Below are positions 1-8,083 of a DNA stretch of 37,101 nucleotides, in pieces. How positions within the stretch are numbered: the stretch's first letter is position 1; each line of letters starts with the position of its first letter. The DNA is taken from assembly GCF_019334315.1 (NCBI RefSeq), contig NZ_JAHWGL010000042.1:1-37101 (forward strand), written 5' to 3'. Below the pieces are notes generated by a model. That model was given only the letters and a program-made list of their open reading frames with translations, was not told where the DNA came from and searched no databases. The stretch comes from Hymenobacter profundi (GTDB lineage: Bacteria; Bacteroidota; Bacteroidia; Cytophagales; Hymenobacteraceae). The translations under genes and the position numbers were made by a program.

Positions 1-21
1 GTTAGGGTAGGAGGGTGTGAG

Positions 22-175
22 GGTGTGAGGGCGCAAGTGAAAGTGTCTGTCATCCTGAGCGGAGCGAAGGACCTTATCACGGCAGCACGACAAGAGTACC
101 AACGACTCGTTCAACGGGCATAAGGTCCTTCGCTCCGCTCAGGATGACAGACACTTTCACTTGCGCCCTCACACC
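22..175. repeat. Long fold-back repeat, family A copy 1
   Basis: Positions 22–77 and 120–175 are perfect inverted complements (56 bp) around a 42-nt loop. The core arm reads TCATCCTGAGCGGAGCGAAG. A tandem 8-mer (GTGTGAGG twice, about 15–30) lies at the outer left edge; only one copy is on the right. Related elements occur at 16645–16757, 26521–26633 and 27282–27419, with a half copy near 13559. It contains no ORF of its own and lies beyond the terminator of the minus-strand gene that ends at 294. Confidence 0.9.
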
Positions 176-182
176 TTACCCT

Positions 183-219
183 AAAAAAACAGCCGCTCGG
201 AAAGTCCAAGCGGCTGTTT
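183..219 (-). terminator. Rho-independent terminator of the GNAT–nitrilase gene
   Basis: Read on the minus strand, a 10-bp stem (209–218 with 188–197, core AGCGGCTGTT) with an 11-nt loop runs into seven T residues (RC of 183–189). It lies about 75 bp past the stop codon at 294. Confidence 0.8.
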
Positions 220-293
220 AGCATAGTGCACACAAGTAGAGATACGGAATAATCCGCTAAAACGGTTTTGCTGAGGCTATAAGTAGGCGATGC

Positions 294-1997
294 CTACTCA
301 GCCGTGGTTTTGCGGCGACTGGTTTTAGGCGCACGCTCGGCGCCCATTTCCAGCAGTTCGTCGGCGCGCTCGTTTTTGCCTACCCAGCTCACCGAGTAGA
401 GGTCCCGGCGTCGGTCGCGGAGGTTGCGCACGGCGCCGCTGGTGTTGAGGTCCTTCAGTAGGTCCAGGTCCAGGTCGGCAATCAGGGTCATCTCGGTGTT
501 AGGCGTGGCTTCGGCTACAATGGCATCGTGCGGGAAAGCAAAGTCGGAGGGGCTGAACACGGCGCTCTGCGAATACTGGATGTCCATGTTCTCGACGCGG
601 GGTAGGTTACCCACTGAGCCGGTAATAGCCACGTAGCACTCGTTTTCGATGGCGCGGGCCTGGGCGCAGAGGCGCACACGCTGGTAGGCGTTCTTAGTGT
701 CCGTCCAGAAAGGCACAAACAGGATTTTCATGCCTTCATCGCTCAGCATACGGGCTAGTTCGGGGAATTCCGCATCGTAGCAAATCAGGATGCCAATTTT
801 ACCGAAATCCGTATCAAAGCACTTCAGCTTGTCGCCGCCGCGCATGCCCCAGTAGCTGGCTTCGTCGGGCGTTACGTGCAGTTTGTACTGCTCATCCACG
901 GTGCCATCGCGCCGGCACAAGTAGCTGACGTTGTAGAGCTTGCCGTCTTCATACAACGGCATGGAGCCGGCAATGACGTTGATGTTGTAGCTCACGGCCA
1001 ACTCCATCATCTTGGTTTTGATGGGCTCGGTGTAGGCCGACATCGAGCGGATAGCCACCGACGGCGACTCCTCGTTGGTGAGGGCCATCATGGGGGCGTT
1101 GAAGAACTCTGGGAACAGCACACAGTCGGCCTTATAGCCCGACACGGTGTCCACGAAGAACTCCATCTGCTGGAAAAAATCTTCCAGGTTTTGCGTGGCC
1201 CGCATCTGCCACTGTACAATGCCAATGCGCACGTTCGACTTCTGGTTACCGATCAGTTTGTCGGTTTCCTCGTCGTAGTACACGTTAATCCATTCCAGTA
1301 GGGTAGCATAGGCTTTCGACTCGGAGTCGTAGGGTAGGTAGCCCCGGATAAGCTTGCGCACATAGAAATCGTTGGCCAGTTGGAAGGTGAGGATCGGGTC
1401 GGTGAGCTCCTTGTTGCGCACCATCTCCACGTACTTGGCCGGGGTCATTTCGTTGGCGTAGGCCGCGTAGCCGGGAATCCGGCCGCCGGCCACCATGGCG
1501 CGCAGGTTCAGATTTTCGCACAGCTCCTTGCGGGCGTCGTAGAGACGGCGGCCCAGGCGGAGCGAGCGGTACTCGGGGTCCACAAACACGTCCACGCCGT
1601 AGAGGGTGTCGCCGTTGGCGTCGTGGGTGTCAAACTTGCCGTTGCCCGTAATTTTGGCGTAGGTGTGTTTGTCGCCGAACTTGCTGTATTCCACAATGAT
1701 AGCCAACGCGGCGGCTACCACTTGGCCGTTGTCTTCAATACAGATCTGGCCTTCCGGAAATTTCTTCAGCAGGTTGTTGTACTCATCCTGGGCCCAGGCG
1801 CCTTCCATGTTGGAGTACACCTTGTCCATGATTTCCTTCACGGCCTTAAAGTCGCCGCGCTTCAGGGTGCGCAGGACCAGCTTGTGGGCCGGAATAGCGG
1901 TAGGCGTTAGTAGCTCGGGTACAGCGGGCATGCCGGGTAGGGTTTGCTTTTTGGCGTGGCCGCCGCTGGTTTTGGTATTAGAACTCGTTGCGGGCAT
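294..1997 (-). CDS. GNAT acetyltransferase–carbon-nitrogen hydrolase fusion protein
   Basis: This is a 567-residue cytoplasmic fusion. Residues about 38–235 resemble a GNAT N-acetyltransferase, with an acetyl-CoA loop-like RSLRLGRRLYDAR segment near 144–156. Residues about 255–520 are a nitrilase-superfamily amidase with the full Glu-Lys-Cys triad visible: E298 in FPEFFNAP, K372 in YKLHVTP and C406 in LICYDAEFPE. The family is known in Bacteroidota and other phyla as a bifunctional GNAT/carbon-nitrogen hydrolase, but its substrate is not settled. The fusion suggests coupled transfer and hydrolysis on one amine or amide metabolite, which is inference. The basic, Ser/Thr-rich first 30 residues look like a disordered tail, not a signal peptide. 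The gene stands alone and has its own terminator at 183–219. Start chosen at the ATG giving MPATSSNTKT; the next in-frame ATG (M23) would still keep both domains. Confidence 0.93.
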   Translation of the reverse strand: MPATSSNTKTSGGHAKKQTLPGMPAVPELLTPTAIPAHKLVLRTLKRGDFKAVKEIMDKVYSNMEGAWAQDEYNNLLKKFPEGQICIEDNGQVVAAALAIIVEYSKFGDKHTYAKITGNGKFDTHDANGDTLYGVDVFVDPEYRSLRLGRRLYDARKELCENLNLRAMVAGGRIPGYAAYANEMTPAKYVEMVRNKELTDPILTFQLANDFYVRKLIRGYLPYDSESKAYATLLEWINVYYDEETDKLIGNQKSNVRIGIVQWQMRATQNLEDFFQQMEFFVDTVSGYKADCVLFPEFFNAPMMALTNEESPSVAIRSMSAYTEPIKTKMMELAVSYNINVIAGSMPLYEDGKLYNVSYLCRRDGTVDEQYKLHVTPDEASYWGMRGGDKLKCFDTDFGKIGILICYDAEFPELARMLSDEGMKILFVPFWTDTKNAYQRVRLCAQARAIENECYVAITGSVGNLPRVENMDIQYSQSAVFSPSDFAFPHDAIVAEATPNTEMTLIADLDLDLLKDLNTSGAVRNLRDRRRDLYSVSWVGKNERADELLEMGAERAPKTSRRKTTAE

Positions 1998-2212
1998 ATA
2001 TAGAAGGTTGATTTGCAGAAATATAGTGCAGCATGCATACTGCCTGTTTGGGTACGCCTACGTAGAAACGGGCGCAGTTGATACTAAACTACGGACGTTG
2101 CGGGTCAGAAACCAACCGCGCACGGGGTATCGGCGCACAGTATTCTATAACCTCCTACCCCCCAGATTCGTTTCGACAAGCATACTCCTTATATCCCTAA
2201 TCCCTACTTCCA

Positions 2213-2446
2213 ATGTCGACTCCCCGCCTTGCCTTTTTTCTGCTGCTGGCCGCCACGGCCAGCCTAAGCGCCTGCAACTCCACGCCCTCCGATTCGGCTG
2301 CTACCTCCGATGCGGCCGTGATAGTGCAGCAGGATTCCACCCAGCGCGATTCTGTGCCCACCATGCCCGCGGCCGTGCCCTCCACCGAGTACACGTCGCC
2401 CAATACCGTCGTAACCGAATCGGCTGATAGTCTGCACAAAGAGTAA
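2213..2446 (+). CDS. Small lipoprotein, function unknown
   Basis: The 77-residue product starts with a lipoprotein signal: a short basic start (STPR), a hydrophobic core (LAFFLLLAATA) and the lipobox LSAC with Cys21. The mature part is about 56 residues, rich in Ser, Thr, Asp and Pro, with no recognisable fold. It is probably anchored to a membrane by its lipidated cysteine and may be a flexible surface or periplasmic peptide. It stands alone between a divergent neighbour and a strong terminator that begins 15 bp after its stop codon. The lipobox and the matched terminator make it a credible gene despite its size. Longer open frames on the opposite strand here lack any domain and were rejected. 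Confidence 0.75.
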   Translation: MSTPRLAFFLLLAATASLSACNSTPSDSAATSDAAVIVQQDSTQRDSVPTMPAAVPSTEYTSPNTVVTESADSLHKE

Positions 2447-2460
2447 GTAGGCCGCAAGCC

Positions 2461-2516
2461 ACGAAAAAGCCGGGGGCGGTTTCTTCAATTGAAGAAACCG
2501 CCCCCGGCTTTTTCGT
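2461..2516. terminator. Symmetric (bidirectional) terminator
   Basis: A perfect 56-nt palindrome with 28-bp arms (left arm begins ACGAAAAAGCCGGGGGCGG). It carries an A tract on the left and a T tract on the right, so it can end transcripts from either direction. It follows the lipoprotein gene that ends at 2446. Confidence 0.9.
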
Positions 2517-2696
2517 GTGCGTCGGGTAGCGAATGTAACAAGCTGCGTTGCCAGCGAAAATGCGCACCTCAGATAGTTGTCGCCTAGGGCGCTAAGGACT
2601 AGGCATCTGCTAATTGTCAGCGTCATTCCCGCTACTCATCCGTCGGTTCTGTAACTTACTGCCTCATCGATATAGAAGGAGTCTATACCTAGCTTC

Positions 2697-3458
2697 ATGG
2701 AATTAGAATTACGGAATCTGACCAAATCATTTGGGCCCAAAACAGTGCTGCGCGACTTGAGTTTGCGTGCCGAAACCGGGTATTGTGTAGGCGTTGTGGG
2801 CCGCAATGGGGCCGGCAAGAGTACATTGTTCAATTTACTGGTGAACGTGCTGCTACCCTCGTCGGGCAGTATTGTGCTGGACGGAGAGCCGCTGGGCGAG
2901 ACGTTTCCGGTGGCCGTGAAACGGCGCATTGGGGCGCTCATCAACCAAGGCCATCTGGTGGAGCAGCTTACGGCCGTGGAGTATCTGCGCTTCGTGGCCC
3001 GGGTGTACGATTTGCCTGACGCCACTAGCCGCATTGAAAGCCTGCTGGGGCACTTGCTGGAAGAGTTTGAGCAGGTGCGCACCAAGCGGCTTAGCTCTTT
3101 TTCGACCGGCATGAAGCAGAAGGTGGCCGTGGCCGCCTGCTTGCTGCACCGCCCCGAGCTACTGATTCTGGATGAGCCCCTCAACGGCCTCGACGTGTTT
3201 TCGGCCGAGCGGGTGCTGACGCTGCTGGGCACCTACCGGAGACAGGCCCTCACGTTTATTTCGTCGCACAATCTGGCGCACATCGAAAAAGTAGCAACTC
3301 ACCTACTCATCATCGACGAGGCCGAGGTGAAGTTCTGGGGCACGATGCAGGAGTTCACGCAAGACCGCGATGCCTACCTCTCCGATGCGCTGCTGCAACT
3401 GCTCCAGCCCACTGTTTCCACCCACGACCTCATATGGCTCACCAACCAGGCCGTTTAG
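2697..3458 (+). CDS. ABC transporter ATP-binding protein
   Basis: A 253-residue single nucleotide-binding domain that hydrolyses ATP to drive the permease encoded just downstream. Visible motifs are Walker A GRNGAGKST (35–43), a Q-loop-like Q84, the signature segment FSTGMKQK (135–142), Walker B LLILDE (155–160) with the catalytic Glu160, and the H-loop His191. The signature is the STGMKQK form common in ABC-2 exporters and drug or lantibiotic type exporters rather than the canonical LSGGQ. The C-terminal 40 residues are variable. Its last 25 bases overlap the start of the permease gene at 3434, so the two are translationally coupled. The substrate cannot be read from sequence. Upstream, 2517–2696 contains no recognisable gene. 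Confidence 0.95.
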   Translation: MELELRNLTKSFGPKTVLRDLSLRAETGYCVGVVGRNGAGKSTLFNLLVNVLLPSSGSIVLDGEPLGETFPVAVKRRIGALINQGHLVEQLTAVEYLRFVARVYDLPDATSRIESLLGHLLEEFEQVRTKRLSSFSTGMKQKVAVAACLLHRPELLILDEPLNGLDVFSAERVLTLLGTYRRQALTFISSHNLAHIEKVATHLLIIDEAEVKFWGTMQEFTQDRDAYLSDALLQLLQPTVSTHDLIWLTNQAV

Positions 3459-4819
3459 GTCACTTCCTACCCTACCTGCTGGGCCGGCAACTGCTGGCGG
3501 TGTTCTGGCCCGCTGGCGAGCGTCGGGTAGCCACACTCTTAATCGGTATCACAGTAGGTTTGTATAGCTTGGGACTGGGCTATTTGCTCAATCACGCTGA
3601 TACAATACCGGGCGTTGCGCTCCCTAAGCTGCTGGCTGCCATCAACACCACGCTTTTTGCTACGGTATTGATGGCCGATTTCCTACCCACGTACCGCACC
3701 GTAGAGCGGCCGCTGCCCGAGCCGCTACCCGTGTCGGCCCGCTTGAATGCGGTGACGGCCTTTGTGCTCGATCTGGTGTCGGTGCGGCGGGCAATGAGCC
3801 TACTGTTCTTGCTGGTGGTAGTGGCTGTGGCTCCAACTTTTTGGCAACCGTTGGGCCTGAGCTTGCTGGTGTGGCTGAGCGCGGCCGCCCTAAGCTTCAA
3901 TATGCGGCTGCTACTGTCGGTGGGGCGCTGGTGGCACCCTTTGTTTTGGCTGAATTTGCTGTGTCTGCTGGCGGCGGTGTTCTGGCTGGGCGACGGCTTG
4001 GGGTGGCAGTTGCCTATCTCTACCAACTGGCTGCGGGTGCTGGCCATAGCCGGGCCGCTGCTACTGTGGGTAGTGGCGCTCAGGCTGGTAGCGCCCCGTT
4101 TCAGCGCCCGTTATATGGTAGAGCGCACGACCGAGCCTACCGATAGTCGGTGGCAAAATCGGCTCTCGCCGGAGTGGAAATTGTATTTGCGCAAAACCTG
4201 GCCGGCGTTGCTAATGGGTGTCAGCTTCAAGCTTATCATGCTGGTGGCGACTGGCATTTTGCTCCGCAAGGGCGACGCAGGCTTTATGAAGTCTCTGTTT
4301 TATTTCTCGTTTCTGCCGGTCATCAGCTTCACCTATGTCAACAACAACCTGCTAGGCTACTGCTGGGTAGCCACGGCCAACGAGCTGGAGCGCCTGGGCC
4401 TGACGCCGCGTTTGCTAACTGGCTACCTGCGGCTGGCGCTGCCAGTGGTGTTTGTTGATTGCTTGCTGTCGGCTGGGGTGCTGCTGGCCTTGTTTCCGCG
4501 GGACCAGTGGAAACAGCTACCGCTGCTGCCGCTGGCCTCGCTGCCGCTGCTGGCCTTGGGCTTGTGGGGAAGTCTTTACAAAGCGAAACCGATCCGTAAA
4601 AACATCGATTTCAGCACCATACGCAACAACGCCTCTACCCTCATGAATCTGCTGAGCATTGGGCTGGCCGCCGTGCTGTACTTAATGCCGTGGTGGTGGG
4701 CACAGGTAGCGCTGGCGCTGGTGGTAACGCTCACGGCCGTGGTACCAGTGCGTCGTATCCTCACCAACCACGGCCCCACCCGCCGCCAGCTCTGGCACAA
4801 GCTTATGCAGGCGCAATAA
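3434..4819 (+). CDS. ABC transporter permease (multispanning membrane protein)
   Basis: A 461-residue, strongly hydrophobic protein with roughly 10–12 predicted membrane segments by eye, for example around residues 35–55, 115–150, 165–185, 195–215, 255–275, 335–355 and 405–440. It has no ATPase or periplasmic-domain motif. The start at 3434 lies inside the ATPase gene in another frame, giving MAHQPGRLGHFLPYLL. The 25-bp overlap and shared strand strongly support an ABC-type exporter pair. It does not show the short six-helix layout of standard ABC-2 permeases; it looks like the larger Bacteroidota permeases with duplicated helical parts. The function (export of a lipid, peptide or drug) is unknown. 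Past its stop codon lies a family B hairpin that may act as terminator. Confidence 0.85.
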   Translation: MAHQPGRLGHFLPYLLGRQLLAVFWPAGERRVATLLIGITVGLYSLGLGYLLNHADTIPGVALPKLLAAINTTLFATVLMADFLPTYRTVERPLPEPLPVSARLNAVTAFVLDLVSVRRAMSLLFLLVVVAVAPTFWQPLGLSLLVWLSAAALSFNMRLLLSVGRWWHPLFWLNLLCLLAAVFWLGDGLGWQLPISTNWLRVLAIAGPLLLWVVALRLVAPRFSARYMVERTTEPTDSRWQNRLSPEWKLYLRKTWPALLMGVSFKLIMLVATGILLRKGDAGFMKSLFYFSFLPVISFTYVNNNLLGYCWVATANELERLGLTPRLLTGYLRLALPVVFVDCLLSAGVLLALFPRDQWKQLPLLPLASLPLLALGLWGSLYKAKPIRKNIDFSTIRNNASTLMNLLSIGLAAVLYLMPWWWAQVALALVVTLTAVVPVRRILTNHGPTRRQLWHKLMQAQ

Positions 4820-4836
4820 GCCGTCCGAATTGAATA

Positions 4837-4927
4837 TGAATGGTGTAGAGACGCATACTTGCGTCTCGTCGTTGAACAGCCAACATCAGCAACGACGAGA
4901 CGCAAGTATGCGTCTCTACACCATTCA
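4837..4927. repeat. Fold-back repeat, family B copy 1
   Basis: Perfect 37-bp inverted arms at 4837–4873 and 4891–4927 around a 17-nt loop. The core arm is TGTAGAGACGCATACTTGCG. It sits between the convergent permease (ends 4819) and scoB (ends 4966). Related copies are at 33010–33093 and 35314–35405. Confidence 0.92.
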
Positions 4928-4965
4928 ATCAGCACTTGTGACTGGCTGCTGATAGCCTACCTTCC

Positions 4966-5622
4966 TCACAACCTCATTTCCGGCACCTCGCCCTGCGGCA
5001 CTACCAAGCGACCGGTCGTGGCAGCCTGTATCTGCGCTACCGATACGCCCGGCGCCCGCTCGCGCAACACGAAGCCGTCGGGCGTTATGTCGAGCACGGC
5101 CAACTCCGTCACGATTTTCTTGACGCAGCGCACGCCCGTGAGGGGTAGGGTGCAGGCGGGTAGGAGCTTGCTGCTGCCGTCGCGGGCGGTGTGCTGCATG
5201 GCCACGATGATGTTGCGGGCCGAGGCCACCAGATCCATGGCGCCGCCCATGCCCTTCACCATCTTACCGGGAATCTTCCAGTTGGCAATGTCCCCGGTTT
5301 CGGATACCTCCATGGCGCCCAGAATCGTCAGGTCCACGTGCTCGCCGCGTATCATGGCAAACGAATCGGCCGAGCTGAATAAGCTGGAACCGGGTAGGGT
5401 CGTCACGGTTTGCTTGCCAGCGTTGATGAGGTCGGGGTCCACCTCGGCTTCCGTCGGAAACGTCCCCATGCCCAACAGCCCGTTTTCGGACTGTAGCTCT
5501 ACGTTTATGCCTGCTGGGATATAGTTAGCCACCAGGGTAGGGATGCCAATACCCAGGTTAACGTAATACCCGTCGCGCAGCTCCTGGGCAATGCGTTGGG
5601 CTATTTGATTCTTGTTCAACAT
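4966..5622 (-). CDS. scoB: 3-oxoacid CoA-transferase subunit B
   Basis: A 218-residue beta subunit of a two-subunit CoA-transferase that moves CoA from succinyl-CoA (or a similar donor) to acetoacetate or another 3-oxoacid in ketone-body or short-chain acid metabolism. The catalytic glutamate lies in [10 protein letters not shown] as E46, the residue that forms the glutamyl-CoA intermediate in this family. The Gly-rich [15 protein letters not shown] stretch (22–36) and the length of about 215 residues match the family. In most bacteria the A and B subunit genes are directly adjacent. Here the partner scoA (6093–6788) is upstream on the same strand, separated by a 467-bp inverted-repeat cassette whose arm ends only 3 bp from this start codon, so the scoB leader is made of that repeat arm. 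The choice of donor acid is not visible from sequence. Confidence 0.95.
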   Translation of the reverse strand: MLNKNQIAQRIAQELRDGYYVNLGIGIPTLVANYIPAGINVELQSENGLLGMGTFPTEAEVDPDLINAGKQTVTTLPGSSLFSSADSFAMIRGEHVDLTILGAMEVSETGDIANWKIPGKMVKGMGGAMDLVASARNIIVAMQHTARDGSSKLLPACTLPLTGVRCVKKIVTELAVLDITPDGFVLRERAPGVSVAQIQAATTGRLVVPQGEVPEMRL

Positions 5623-5625
5623 AGT

Positions 5626-6092
5626 TTTTTCGCGCAGAGCGCGCGGAGTTTTGGGGCGTCTGTCTTATAAGCCGTTTACCAAGCGTGAGAGTTGGGAACG
5701 GAGCAGCGCTGTGTTGAAATTCATGAGTAGGCCAAGCTTATAATTGGCGAGCTTCAGGTAGGTTAACAGCTGCTTGTGATGCACGGGCAGCAACGTTTCA
5801 ATTGATTTTAACTCCACTACTACTTTGTCTTCTACCAGTAAATCGAGTCGAAAGCCTAAGTCCAACTTTACCTCATCATAGATTACGGGAATGGGTTTTT
5901 GCGTCTCCACATGCAAGCCGTCCTTCCGCAGCTCGTACGCCAAAACAGCTTCATACACCGATTCCAGCAACCCCGGCCCCAAAGCAGTGTGCACCTTGAA
6001 AGCCGCCCCAATCACGCGGTCAGAAATGTGATTCTCATGCATAAATTTCTCCAGACAGACGCCCCAAAACTCCGCGTACTCTGCGCGAAAAA
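5626..6092 (-). mobile_element. Inverted-repeat cassette carrying a GxxExxY gene
   Basis: Forty-base inverted repeats at 5626–5665 and 6053–6092 match at 38 of 40 positions. The two differing bases are adjacent (CG on the left, TA on the right-hand complement). The arm core reads CGGAGTTTTGGGGCGTCTGT. Between the arms there is only the 125-codon GxxExxY gene: its stop begins at the last base of the left arm and its start is 10 bp from the right arm. The cassette fits exactly between the scoA stop (one base away) and the scoB start (3 bp away). No clear target-site duplication is visible. Mobility is inference. Confidence 0.65.
5665..6042 (-). CDS. GxxExxY family protein (PD-(D/E)XK nuclease-like)
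   Basis: A 125-residue cytoplasmic protein with the family's naming motif G24-xx-E27-xx-Y30 inside LGPGLLESVYEAVL. It also has a PD-(D/E)XK-like core: D67 in FRLDLLV and E77/K79 in VVVELKS, then a His/Gln helix (HHKQLLTYLKL, 88–98). The length is that of the complete family (about 120–130 residues). Family members are linked by fold to nucleases, but no cellular role is established to my knowledge. The gene has an unusually good Shine-Dalgarno sequence for this phylum (GGAG, six bases before ATG, 6049–6052). It sits, bounded by 40-bp inverted repeats, between the two CoA-transferase subunit genes, with which it shares no obvious function. I infer a selfish or defence-like passenger that keeps the operon readable in the same direction. 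Confidence 0.93.
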   Translation of the reverse strand: MHENHISDRVIGAAFKVHTALGPGLLESVYEAVLAYELRKDGLHVETQKPIPVIYDEVKLDLGFRLDLLVEDKVVVELKSIETLLPVHHKQLLTYLKLANYKLGLLMNFNTALLRSQLSRLVNGL

Positions 6093-6788
6093 TTAATTAC
6101 GCACCGTGCGTTGCTCAATCCGCTTCTCGTAGTTCCTACCTTCAAAAATGCGCTGCACGAAGATGCCAGGCGTATGGATGTGGTTGGGGTCTAGCTCGCC
6201 GGCAGGCACCAGTTCCTCAACCTCGGCCACCGTTATTTTGCCTGCCGTAGCCATCATGGGGTTGAAGTTGCGGGCCGTGCCTTTGTAGATGAGGTTACCG
6301 GCCATGTCGCCGCGCCAGGCTTTCACCAAAGCAAAATCGGCGTGCAGGGCGGTTTCCAGCAGGTACATCTTGCCGTTGAACTCCCGGCTTTCCTTGCCTT
6401 CGCCTACCTCCGTGCCGTAGCCAGCCGGCGTATAGAAGGCCGGAATGCCCGCGCCGCCCGCCCGTACGCGTTCGGCCAGCGTGCCCTGCGGTAGCAATTC
6501 CACCTCCAGCTCACCGCTCAACAATTGACGCTCAAACTCAGCGTTTTCGCCTACATAGCTGGAAATCATCTTGCGCACCTGCTTGGTTTGCAACAGCAGC
6601 CCAATGCCAAAGTCATCGACACCGGCGTTGTTGCTGATGCACGTGAGTTCCCGCACACCCAGGCGCAGAATTTCCTGAATGGCGTTTTCGGGAATTCCAC
6701 ACAGGCCGAAGCCGCCCAGCATTAGGGTCATGCCATCGGTGAGGCCAGCCAACGCCGCCTGGGCGTCGGGTACTACTTTATCAATCAT
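6093..6788 (-). CDS. scoA: 3-oxoacid CoA-transferase subunit A
   Basis: The 231-residue alpha subunit, partner of the ScoB product. The CoA-binding Gly-rich loop [13 protein letters not shown] (25–37) is typical, as is the following [19 protein letters not shown] segment. The middle [24 protein letters not shown] is a hallmark of the family. The length matches the usual 225–235 residues. The start ATG gives [10 protein letters not shown], as commonly seen. The stop codon (6093–6095) touches the right arm of the GxxExxY cassette, so the original scoA–scoB junction was probably very short. Together with scoB the enzyme would feed acetoacetate carbons into acetyl-CoA, or reverse this. Upstream, 29 bp separate it from the end of a secreted-protein gene on the same strand. 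Confidence 0.95.
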   Translation of the reverse strand: MIDKVVPDAQAALAGLTDGMTLMLGGFGLCGIPENAIQEILRLGVRELTCISNNAGVDDFGIGLLLQTKQVRKMISSYVGENAEFERQLLSGELEVELLPQGTLAERVRAGGAGIPAFYTPAGYGTEVGEGKESREFNGKMYLLETALHADFALVKAWRGDMAGNLIYKGTARNFNPMMATAGKITVAEVEELVPAGELDPNHIHTPGIFVQRIFEGRNYEKRIEQRTVRN

Positions 6789-6817
6789 ACGGGTGGATAG
6801 GTGGGTGGGCCAGAAAG

Positions 6818-8026
6818 TTAACGTTTCATACGCAACTCCAGCGCTGGGGGCTGGTAGTCCTGCGGCAGCAACTCGCCTACCCGCTCGAAGCCCCAGTAGC
6901 CTTCCGTGACTACCGCGCCAATAGTGCGTACGACACCCGCGGCGGCCACCTCCGCTTCCGGCGTACGCAGCCGCACAACGGAGCGCTGCGTCTTGCTGTC
7001 GGTCTTGGGGCCGGGGAAAAGCCGCTGGTACATCGCGTCTTTTTCTTCGCCTTCATACGTTACGGCCATCAGACCCTGGAACCGCAGCCACGTTTGTGGG
7101 GGTGCCCGTCGCCGTAAGCTGTCGATGGGCAACTCCTCGGGGCTGAGGGCAGATGTGATGGGCGGCTCGCGTAGGGCGTGCACCACGGCCATCGGCAAGC
7201 CACGGTTTCGGACGCCTAATATGCTGTGCGTCAGCATAAAGGTGTCGGCCCAGGCGCGCCGTTGATTCACCTCGCGCCGCAAGCGCTGCACCCGAAAGCC
7301 GGCCGCGTCCACTTCATCGTGATACACGCTGCGCAGGAAGTGCATGAAAGAACCCTGGTAAGCGCGCTGGCGGTTTTCGGCCCACCGCCGACGCTGCCGC
7401 TCGTTGCGGGGCGTCAGGTCCTGGAAGCTTACCTGGCTGTCGGTGTAAGTGGTTTGCTGCCCATAATTTACCTGAAAATCGAGGTCGTAAAACGTCACGC
7501 GGTAGCCCAAGGCCTCATTGTCGACTTGGAGCTGGTAGGGCGTGTACGCTGTAAGCACATCTTTTTGGGCGTCGTACTCTACCACTACGCCATCCGGATT
7601 GCGGATTTTACACTGCTTCGAGAAAGACGAACTGCCCAGGAAACGTTGCGCAAACCGGGCATAGTCGGCGGGGCGGTTGCGGTGGGGGCGGACCACCACT
7701 TCGCTCAACTGATTGATGGTAGGTGCCAGCTGAATGATAAAGGTTTGCGGGGCGTCGGCTACTGTTATGGTCTGTTTGTAGAGCTGGTAGCCCAGGTAGG
7801 AAACCACTAGCGTGTAAGAGCCCGGTTTCAGGGTCGGAAACGTAAAGTTTCCCTGTGCATCGGTGGGAGTGCCCACGGTGGTATTGGCAAAAAAGACGTT
7901 GGCCATTTCCAGGGGCTTTCTCGTCTGCGCATCAAGCACTTGGCCGCTCAGCGTGCTTTGTGCCGATGCCCATTGGGCTACTAATAGAAAGGATAAAAGT
8001 AATCCTGCGAAACGTGCGTAAAACAT
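6818..8026 (-). CDS. Secreted CarboxypepD_reg-like domain protein (paralogue 1)
   Basis: A 402-residue protein with a signal peptide (hydrophobic [14 protein letters not shown], likely cleaved after ASA around residue 22). Next comes a carboxypeptidase regulatory-like beta-sandwich (about 25–110) with the typical [34 protein letters not shown] pattern, split here as [18 protein letters not shown] and [12 protein letters not shown]. Residues 115–400 form a conserved but unnamed region with [19 protein letters not shown] around 230–250. This second region is shared with the neighbour at 8084–9283, and both end in a [23 protein letters not shown] motif. It lacks the beta-barrel of TonB receptors and of DUF5686 proteins, so it is not a truncated receptor by simple inspection. 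Probably periplasmic or outer-membrane associated. The function is unknown. Confidence 0.88.
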   Translation of the reverse strand: MFYARFAGLLLSFLLVAQWASAQSTLSGQVLDAQTRKPLEMANVFFANTTVGTPTDAQGNFTFPTLKPGSYTLVVSYLGYQLYKQTITVADAPQTFIIQLAPTINQLSEVVVRPHRNRPADYARFAQRFLGSSSFSKQCKIRNPDGVVVEYDAQKDVLTAYTPYQLQVDNEALGYRVTFYDLDFQVNYGQQTTYTDSQVSFQDLTPRNERQRRRWAENRQRAYQGSFMHFLRSVYHDEVDAAGFRVQRLRREVNQRRAWADTFMLTHSILGVRNRGLPMAVVHALREPPITSALSPEELPIDSLRRRAPPQTWLRFQGLMAVTYEGEEKDAMYQRLFPGPKTDSKTQRSVVRLRTPEAEVAAAGVVRTIGAVVTEGYWGFERVGELLPQDYQPPALELRMKR

Positions 8027-8083
8027 CCGTAATAAGGTATAGATAGAGTAAAGTAACGCTCCGAAACCACAGCAATAGAAAAG

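Noticed and set aside
22..175. CRISPR array from repeated hairpins
   Set aside because: The repeats are single dispersed inverted pairs, not direct repeats with regular spacers, and no cas gene is present.
1663..2427. A 254-codon plus-strand frame crossing the GNAT–nitrilase start and the lipoprotein
   Set aside because: It overlaps both better-supported genes and shows no domain.
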